Shown piece by piece: positions 6,288-10,338 of a DNA stretch of 10,338 bases (positions are counted from its first letter, which is position 1; each line of letters opens with the position of its first letter). Where the stretch lies: contig JAAXHF010000590.1 in the NCBI GenBank assembly GCA_012271025.1, forward strand, positions 1-10,338, in the 5' to 3' direction. The translations under genes and the position numbers were made by a program. This DNA comes from Deltaproteobacteria bacterium (GTDB lineage Bacteria > Desulfobacterota_B > Binatia > Bin18). Below the pieces are notes generated by a model, which saw only the letters and a program-made list of their open reading frames with translations, had not been told where the DNA came from and searched no databases.

Positions 6288-7328
6288 GCCGTGTCGGTCC
6301 CGGAGTCGGGCGTAGTGGTGTTGCAGGGCACGGTTGGACCACACGCTGAGGAAGGAGCCCAGCATGATCGCGTACACCTGATGGCGCGCAATCTTGAGCC
6401 GGACCGCAGGATCGAGTAGCCGCTGCGAGGCGCGGATGCGGGCCAGGGTCGCGCCGCCGATCAGCAGCGGCCAGGCACAGGCCAGGCGCAGCCGCCATTC
6501 CCGACGCGGAATGGCCAGGGTGTAGCGCCAGCCGGCCTGGTAGTGGGACAGGCTCAGGTCAAGCAGCTCGTCGAGCAGGGGCCGTACCCGGCCAAGGTTG
6601 GCGGGCTCCAACAGCTCCTCGGGTGTGAGTCCCAGCCGCCCCAGGTCTTCACGCGGCAGATAACACCGCCCCAGACGCAGGTCATGGGCCAGGTCGCGCA
6701 GGATGTTGGTCAGCTGTAAGCCCTTGCCGAACCGGACGCCGTGCTCGACCATGGCCGTCACGTCCCAGCCGTCCAGGGCCGGACAATGGGCAATTGCGGT
6801 CCTGGTCCAGAACTCCCCGACACAACCGGCGACATAGTAGGTGTACTGATCGAGGTCGCGCCGGGAGCCGAGTGCGGCCAGCCCTCCGGTCGTCTCCCCG
6901 TCCTGGGTCGAAAAGACCGTCAGGTCCATCCGCATGCCCTGGGTGAGGGTCAGGACCAGCTCGCGGATCCGCCCCTGGTCGTCCGACCCAAGACCGGCCA
7001 AGAGATCGAAGCAGGCGTCCAGCCGCCGCAGCAGCTCGCGTTCGGCAGGGCTGGACTGGTGCTCACCGAGTTGGTCTTGCAGCTCGGGCAGGAAACTGAG
7101 GTCGGTCTTGTCAAAAGCCTGACGATAGCGTTCGAGCTGGACCAGACGCTGGTCCGGGGGCAGCAGCGTGGTATCGGCGATCGTATCCGCAGCCCGACAG
7201 AACAGATACGCCAGGCCCAGCGCGGGACGGACACCGGACGGCAGGATGCGCAGGCTCAGATAAAAGGAGCGACTGACCCGGGGCAGAATATCGGACAGGA
7301 GACGGGAGCGTGTTGGATCGTGGGCCAT
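6285..7328 (-). CDS. Squalene synthase (phytoene/squalene synthase family)
   Basis: 347 residues from ATG 7328. Seen: 'RVSRSFYLSLRILP' (17-30) and 'LAYLFCRAADTIADT' (39-53) with the first Asp-rich motif D48xxxD52; 'YTYYVAGCVGEFWT' (162-175); and the second motif in 'LQLTNILRDLAHD' (204-216; D212xxxD216) followed by RCYLPREDL. These Asp pairs bind Mg-diphosphate. The reaction couples two farnesyl diphosphates through presqualene diphosphate to squalene, feeding hopanoids or sterols. The length (about 350, versus about 280 for HpnC/HpnD) and the TNILRD region favour a single-enzyme, eukaryote/Methylococcus-like squalene synthase over the HpnCDE route; phytoene synthase is less likely. A C-terminal hydrophobic stretch (282-296) may touch the membrane. 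There is no strong Shine-Dalgarno; a promoter-like pair abuts the start. Confidence 0.9.
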   Translation of the reverse strand: MAHDPTRSRLLSDILPRVSRSFYLSLRILPSGVRPALGLAYLFCRAADTIADTTLLPPDQRLVQLERYRQAFDKTDLSFLPELQDQLGEHQSSPAERELLRRLDACFDLLAGLGSDDQGRIRELVLTLTQGMRMDLTVFSTQDGETTGGLAALGSRRDLDQYTYYVAGCVGEFWTRTAIAHCPALDGWDVTAMVEHGVRFGKGLQLTNILRDLAHDLRLGRCYLPREDLGRLGLTPEELLEPANLGRVRPLLDELLDLSLSHYQAGWRYTLAIPRREWRLRLACAWPLLIGGATLARIRASQRLLDPAVRLKIARHQVYAIMLGSFLSVWSNRALQHHYARLRDRHG

Positions 7329-7337
7329 GCGGCTCAA

Positions 7338-7366
7338 GACATATGCGCCCCCACCGGCCAGGTCAA
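7338..7366 (-). promoter_or_regulatory. Possible promoter of squalene synthase-mug, near-leaderless
   Basis: Minus-strand TTGACC (7366-7361, 5/6) and TATGTC (7343-7338, 3/6) are spaced by 17 nt. The predicted start is about 7331, 3 nt before ATG 7328. The -10 is weak. Confidence 0.35.
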
Positions 7367-7429
7367 GCACGCTACGGAGCCATGTAGGGGGCCTCGCTGT
7401 GGAAGCAGGTTTGCTGTGCGGTGCGCATG

Positions 7430-7551
7430 CATGTAGGGGCACCCCCCTGTGGGTGCCCGTCCGCCGCCGCGGATAAAATCGTGTGTGAGCAGGCTGGGGC
7501 ACCCCCCTCTGGGTGCCCGTCCGCTCCCGTGCGGGCGCCCGTCCGCTCCCG
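7430..7551. repeat. Hairpin repeat, two copies plus a 3' duplicated fragment
   Basis: A 29-nt unit occurs at 7436-7464 and 7496-7524 with one mismatch (7449 G, 7509 C). Each contains a perfect 8-bp hairpin, GGGCACCC/GGGTGCCC (7437-7444/7451-7458 and 7497-7504/7511-7518). The 3' part GGG(T/C)GCCCGTCCGCTCCCG recurs at 7511-7529 and 7533-7551 (22-nt period). The short lead-in CATGTAGGGG before copy 1 (7430-7439) also appears alone at 7381-7390. Together these occupy most of the 248-nt gap 7329-7576. It resembles dispersed GGGTGCCC-type palindromic repeats; no gene or RNA is evident. Confidence 0.82.
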
Positions 7552-7576
7552 ACCGAGGCGGGGCGCACAACAGCCC

Positions 7577-8113
7577 TCAGTCCAGCCCTAAGCCCGAGCC
7601 GCGCAACTGCTCCAGCGCCAGCCGTCGCATCGAAAAACGGTCCTTGTCCCCGGCACTCATCTCGGCAAAGGTGTAGGCGCTGCCCGTGGGTTGAAAGATC
7701 GCGTCCCAGCCAAAGCCGTGGCTGCCGCGCGGAGACACGGCGATGTTGCCCGCGACGCTGCCGGCAAACACCCGACAGCCGACCCCGTCGTGGTAGGCGA
7801 ACAGGGTTGTTGCGGTGGCCGCGCGCTCGGTGTCGAGCAGGCGACACAGCCCCTCGTTGCCCAGGCTGTGCAAAAACCAGCGGATCAGCGCGCCGGGCAG
7901 GCCGTTCCAGGCGGTAAAGGCCAGGCCGGTATCCTCGACCAGGACCGGGCGCTGGAGGGCGGCATAGGCCTGGGCGGCCTTATGGCGCACGACCGGCTCA
8001 ATCTCAACGGCCTGGATTTCGTCCAACTCGAGCGCCTGATGGGCCACGCTGCGGCCGAGCAGACGCTCAACCTCGGCGGCTTTGGCGGCGTTGGCGGTGA
8101 CAAAGGTGAGCAT
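7577..8113 (-). CDS. HAM1/RdgB-family non-canonical purine NTP pyrophosphatase
   Basis: 178 residues from ATG 8113. Family motifs: FVTANAAK (4-11; the T/S-x-N-x-x-K nucleotide-binding start), VEDTGLAF (59-66), GLPGALIRWFL (71-81), and GFGWDAIFQP..SAYTFAEM (133-152). The 'GLPG-x-IRWFL' segment resembles the eukaryotic ITPA/archaeal branch more than E. coli RdgB. These enzymes hydrolyse (d)ITP and XTP to monophosphates, keeping deaminated purines out of nucleic acids. The usual C-terminal SHR motif reads S161-M162-R163, so the His is replaced, which could alter base selectivity. Its ATG overlaps the deformylase stop by one base (TGATG) and has no Shine-Dalgarno of its own, so translation probably depends on coupling. 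The GTG/ATG frame upstream lies inside def and is not needed for homology. Confidence 0.9.
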   Translation of the reverse strand: MLTFVTANAAKAAEVERLLGRSVAHQALELDEIQAVEIEPVVRHKAAQAYAALQRPVLVEDTGLAFTAWNGLPGALIRWFLHSLGNEGLCRLLDTERAATATTLFAYHDGVGCRVFAGSVAGNIAVSPRGSHGFGWDAIFQPTGSAYTFAEMSAGDKDRFSMRRLALEQLRGSGLGLD

Positions 8114-8652
8114 CACGTGGGTGCCGGCAGCCAGTAGCGTTGCCACTCGTCCAGGTGACACAGGGTGTGCAGCGAGTCCATGCGGTCCACATACACCTTG
8201 CCCTGCAGGTGGTCATACTCGTGCTGGATGACGCGGGCGTGAAAATCTGTGGCCACAAAATCGAGCCGTTGCCCGTGACGGTCCAGAGCCTGGACGCGCA
8301 GCTCGGCGTAGCGCGGGACCATGCCCCGCAGATCGGGAATGCTCAGACAGCCCTCCCACAGCTCGGCCCGCCGCTCGGACGTGACGCGCAACCGGGGGTT
8401 GATCAAAACCGTCAGCGGCACCGGCGGCACGTCGGGATAGCGGGGGTGTTTGTCCACCTGCAGGACGGCCAGCTGCTGCGATACGTGGACCTGGGGGGCG
8501 GCCAGACCAACCCCGGTATACTCGTGCATGGTCTCGATCATATCGTCGATCAGGCGCTGAAACTCAGGGTGTGGAATGGTCTCGGGGGGAACCGGCCGAG
8601 CGGTTTTGCGCAGCACCGGATGCCCGAGACGACAGACTTTCAGAATAGCCAT
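8113..8652 (-). CDS. def: Peptide deformylase
   Basis: 179 residues from ATG 8652, full family length. All three catalytic motifs are present: GVGLAAPQ (47-54), EGCLS (100-104, Cys102 a metal ligand) and HEYDH (144-148, His144 and His148 ligands, Glu145 catalytic). It removes the N-formyl group from nascent chains at the ribosome, using a divalent metal. The N-terminal 'ILKVCRLGHPVLRKTARPV' (3-21) is the usual substrate-cleft strand. The C-terminus past 'YVDRM' is short and typical. It starts 20 nt after the Mrr-like gene and overlaps the HAM1-type gene. It is not next to fmt, its common partner in other genomes; whether another def exists elsewhere cannot be seen. Confidence 0.97.
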   Translation of the reverse strand: MAILKVCRLGHPVLRKTARPVPPETIPHPEFQRLIDDMIETMHEYTGVGLAAPQVHVSQQLAVLQVDKHPRYPDVPPVPLTVLINPRLRVTSERRAELWEGCLSIPDLRGMVPRYAELRVQALDRHGQRLDFVATDFHARVIQHEYDHLQGKVYVDRMDSLHTLCHLDEWQRYWLPAPT

Positions 8653-8672
8653 ATGGCGGGAGTCCGAGCCGC

Positions 8673-9308
8673 TCAGAGGTGGTTCCGGCGCTGTCTGCGC
8701 TGGGGCCGCTGAAAGGCCAACACCCGATGGCCCTGCCGGTACTGGGCAACCAGCGTGATCAGATCCTCGCGGTCGATCAGGATGCAGTCCTCGCGTCGGG
8801 CCAGGGTGCGGGCGCGCAGACTGAAGGGCTGGTTGGCCAGCACCAGCCCTCCGTCACAGCCCTGGGCATGACCGGCGGACAGGACCTCGGCCACCACGCT
8901 GTCCGTCAGCGGCCGGGTGTGGCGGAACACCCGGCCTAGCCGCCGTTCGGTGCCCCGGACCAGCAGAAAATCGGTCCCGGGCGGGCTGGAGCGTGCCAGC
9001 GGCGCGACCTCATAGCCCTGGGCCCGCAACAGGTCGGCCGCATAGCGGGAAAACTCGGCGTCGGTCATGGTATCGAGTTCGTGCAGCCGCTCGCTCCGCT
9101 CGCGCCGACGGGTATAGCTCTGCCATACGATCCAGATACCCAGCCCGCCCCCTATCCAGACCAGAGCACTGACCCAGTTGCCCTGCAGGGCAGAGGTGGC
9201 GAAGACGAACAGCAGACAGATGGCGGTGCCCTTGATAAGACGCGCCCGGGTGGTCTTTCCCGATCGCGCCTTGTGGCTGAGATCAACGGCACGGGACGGT
9301 TCCTGCAT
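8673..9308 (-). CDS. Membrane-anchored Mrr-like (restriction endonuclease-like) protein, active site degenerate
   Basis: 211 residues from ATG 9308, preferred to TTG 9323 because GAGG lies 5 nt before the ATG. Residues 1-24 are basic; two hydrophobic segments (about 26-41 and 45-63) suggest a membrane hairpin; then a basic stretch (RRRERSERLH) and a cytoplasmic domain (about 78-195). That domain follows the Mrr_cat pattern: 'MTDAEFSRYAADLLRAQGYEV' (81-101), GTDFLLV (111-117) with the expected Asp113, a helix 'DSVVAEVLSAGHAQGCDGGLVLANQ' (136-160), and 'SLRARTLARREDCILIDREDLITLV' (163-187). The usual QxK that follows the Asp is V127-F128-R129, so the nuclease centre looks lost or altered. The tail 201-210 is Arg/Gln-rich. 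The cellular role is unknown. It heads a probable operon with def. Confidence 0.75.
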   Translation of the reverse strand: MQEPSRAVDLSHKARSGKTTRARLIKGTAICLLFVFATSALQGNWVSALVWIGGGLGIWIVWQSYTRRRERSERLHELDTMTDAEFSRYAADLLRAQGYEVAPLARSSPPGTDFLLVRGTERRLGRVFRHTRPLTDSVVAEVLSAGHAQGCDGGLVLANQPFSLRARTLARREDCILIDREDLITLVAQYRQGHRVLAFQRPQRRQRRNHL

Positions 9309-9313
9309 GGCTT

Positions 9314-9317
9314 CCTC
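9314..9317 (-). promoter_or_regulatory. Shine-Dalgarno choosing ATG 9308 over TTG 9323
   Basis: Minus-strand TGAGGA contains GAGG (9317-9314), 5 nt before ATG 9308. It lies inside the alternative TTG-started frame, so the ATG is the likelier start. Confidence 0.7.
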
Positions 9318-9413
9318 AGACAAGACACTCGTTCAGTCGTTCTACGGCTACCAGCCAGATATCCCAGCAGGCGGAAGAAATCAATCGGGAAAACGGGGAC
9401 GGAGGATGACGGC

Positions 9414-10277
9414 TCAGCGCCGGGTCGTCAGCACGACCCCGACAATCACCAGGAGTGTGCCATACACATGCACGGCGGTAATCCGCTCGCCCAGAAAAAC
9501 GGCCGAGAACACCAGCACGATGATCGGAATGAGGTTCATGAACACGGCCGCCCGGTGCGGGCTCACGCGCGTCAGGGCTTGATAGTACAACAGATTGGTC
9601 AGCGGCGAGAGCACGCACAGATAGGACACGGCCATAATCACCGTCGGACTCAGCTCGAAGGCCGGCTGCAAGGGCTGCTCAAAGAAAAAGACCGGCAGCA
9701 GGGCCACCGAGCCGACCAGATAGGAGCTGGCCGTTGCGGCGGTGGGCGAACGCTCACGCAGGGCGACCCGGCTGTAGACCGTGTACACCGCCCAGTTGAT
9801 CTGGCCGATCAGAATCAGCACGTCGCCCCAGTTGAACGAGCGCTGGAGCAGGTTTGCCAGCGAGCCCTGACACATGATGGCGACCAGACCGACACACGAC
9901 AGGACGACGCCGGCGACGTTGAGCAGGCGGAGTTTCTCGCGTAAAAACAGCCACGACAGCAGGGTCACCCAGATCGGCGTGGCGGCCGCCAGGATGCCGG
10001 CGTTGGACGAGGTCGTCATCTTCAGCCCGACATAGAACAGGCCGCCCGAAGCCAGGACTCCGGTAAAGGCCATGATCAGGCTACTCTTCGGGTCGCGGCG
10101 GATCTCGCGCCACCAGCCGGGGTTTGACTGACGACCCAGCAGGTTGAGAACCAGGGCGCCGAAGATGGTCCGGATGGCCATCAGGGTGAAGGTGCCGATC
10201 AGGCCCAGGGCGAATTTTCCGGCCGGGAAATTTCCGGCCCACAGGCTGATGACACCGATGAGTGAGAGGTAGGCCAC
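9414..10277 (-). CDS. EamA/DMT-family permease, N-terminus possibly beyond window
   Basis: At least 287 residues. There are about ten hydrophobic segments in two homologous EamA halves: each ends with the same signature, 'WLFLREKLRLLNVAG' (109-123) and 'AVFLGERITAVHVYG' (259-273), followed by the last helix of the half. The opening 'SLIGVISLWAGNFPAGKFAL' (5-24) is the typical first helix with the W-G-N-F motif. DMT transporters are inner-membrane exporters or exchangers of amino acids, nucleobases or other metabolites; the substrate is not deducible. The start given is GTG 10277, but it has no well-placed Shine-Dalgarno and the frame stays open to the window edge (RKDILSPV precedes it), so the true start may lie outside. 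The Mrr-like gene starts 105 nt downstream; the last part of that gap holds its ribosome-binding site, and no clear terminator is visible. Confidence 0.9.
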   Translation of the reverse strand: MAYLSLIGVISLWAGNFPAGKFALGLIGTFTLMAIRTIFGALVLNLLGRQSNPGWWREIRRDPKSSLIMAFTGVLASGGLFYVGLKMTTSSNAGILAAATPIWVTLLSWLFLREKLRLLNVAGVVLSCVGLVAIMCQGSLANLLQRSFNWGDVLILIGQINWAVYTVYSRVALRERSPTAATASSYLVGSVALLPVFFFEQPLQPAFELSPTVIMAVSYLCVLSPLTNLLYYQALTRVSPHRAAVFMNLIPIIVLVFSAVFLGERITAVHVYGTLLVIVGVVLTTRR

Positions 10278-10338
10278 AGGTGAGAGGATATCCTTTCTGG
10301 TCGCGCGACGGCGGGAGCAGGGTATAGGCGGGCCGGCC

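Noticed and set aside
6741..7436. 231-codon plus-strand open frame opposite squalene synthase
   Set aside because: Antisense shadow of the synthase, rich in Gln/Gly/Arg, no domain.
7436..7524. CRISPR-like geometry: a 29-nt repeat, 31 nt between, then the repeat again
   Set aside because: Only two units with a mismatch, a third partial copy at a different (22-nt) period, no cas genes, and the unit is itself a common type of hairpin repeat.
8673..9308. Restriction-modification or defence system around the Mrr-like gene
   Set aside because: No methylase, specificity subunit, ATPase or other defence gene is nearby, and the catalytic QxK is absent.
9324..9413. Possible promoter TTGATT-N17-TATCTG upstream of the Mrr-like gene
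   Set aside because: Only 4/6 and 3/6 matches with no supporting feature; not distinguishable from chance.
9081..9944. 287-codon plus-strand open frame opposite the Mrr-like and EamA genes
   Set aside because: Spans two real minus-strand genes; His/Gln/Gly/Arg-rich, typical of an antisense frame.
10331..10338. GGCCGGCC palindrome at the right edge
   Set aside because: A single 8-bp G+C palindrome is expected by chance in this composition.

Overview
The window is G+C-rich bacterial chromosome with densely packed genes, strong codon bias and long antisense shadow frames. No rRNA, tRNA, phage, transposase or cas gene was seen. Four lipoprotein or exported proteins indicate a diderm. A long single-chain squalene synthase, a DUF1329 protein and dispersed repeats that translate as 'FPRKRESR' and 'PPQSPFVKGG' fit a proteobacterial/deltaproteobacterial-like or related uncultured lineage. 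That placement is a guess from style, not from a marker gene.

Layout: 1-495 (+) is the 3' part of a short-chain dehydrogenase. A palindromic repeat (534-603) separates it from a small unknown lipoprotein (634-1131, +). A TPR lipoprotein (1141-1911, -) converges on that gene and diverges from an MFS efflux-type transporter (1999-3240, +). A short GT-rich repeat then precedes a DUF1329 exported protein (3316-4656, +). From 4668 to the right edge everything is on the minus strand. Reading in the direction of transcription, from the right edge leftwards, the genes are: an EamA/DMT permease (10277-9414), a membrane-anchored Mrr-like protein (9308-8673), peptide deformylase (8652-8113), a HAM1/RdgB-type NTP pyrophosphatase (8113-7577), a repeat-filled gap, squalene synthase (7328-6285), a Mug/TDG-type DNA glycosylase (6276-5710), a second repeat-filled gap, and an unknown lipoprotein (5465-4668).

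Two tight minus-strand units stand out. Mrr-like, def and the HAM1-type gene are separated by 20 nt and then overlap by 1 nt. Squalene synthase and the glycosylase are 8 nt apart, with the ribosome-binding site embedded in the upstream stop. The HAM1-type enzyme (removal of deaminated purine nucleotides) and the Mug-type enzyme (excision of U or T from mismatches) both guard against base deamination; the other genes are ordinary metabolism, envelope and transport. I see no defence island or clearly new multi-gene system.

The most distinctive points are: a Mrr-like domain that has lost the expected QxK active-site segment; three start sites (MFS, TPR, squalene synthase) preceded at the same short distance by promoter-like -35/-10 pairs and no Shine-Dalgarno, suggesting leaderless mRNAs; and four different short repeat families occupying the intergenic gaps.
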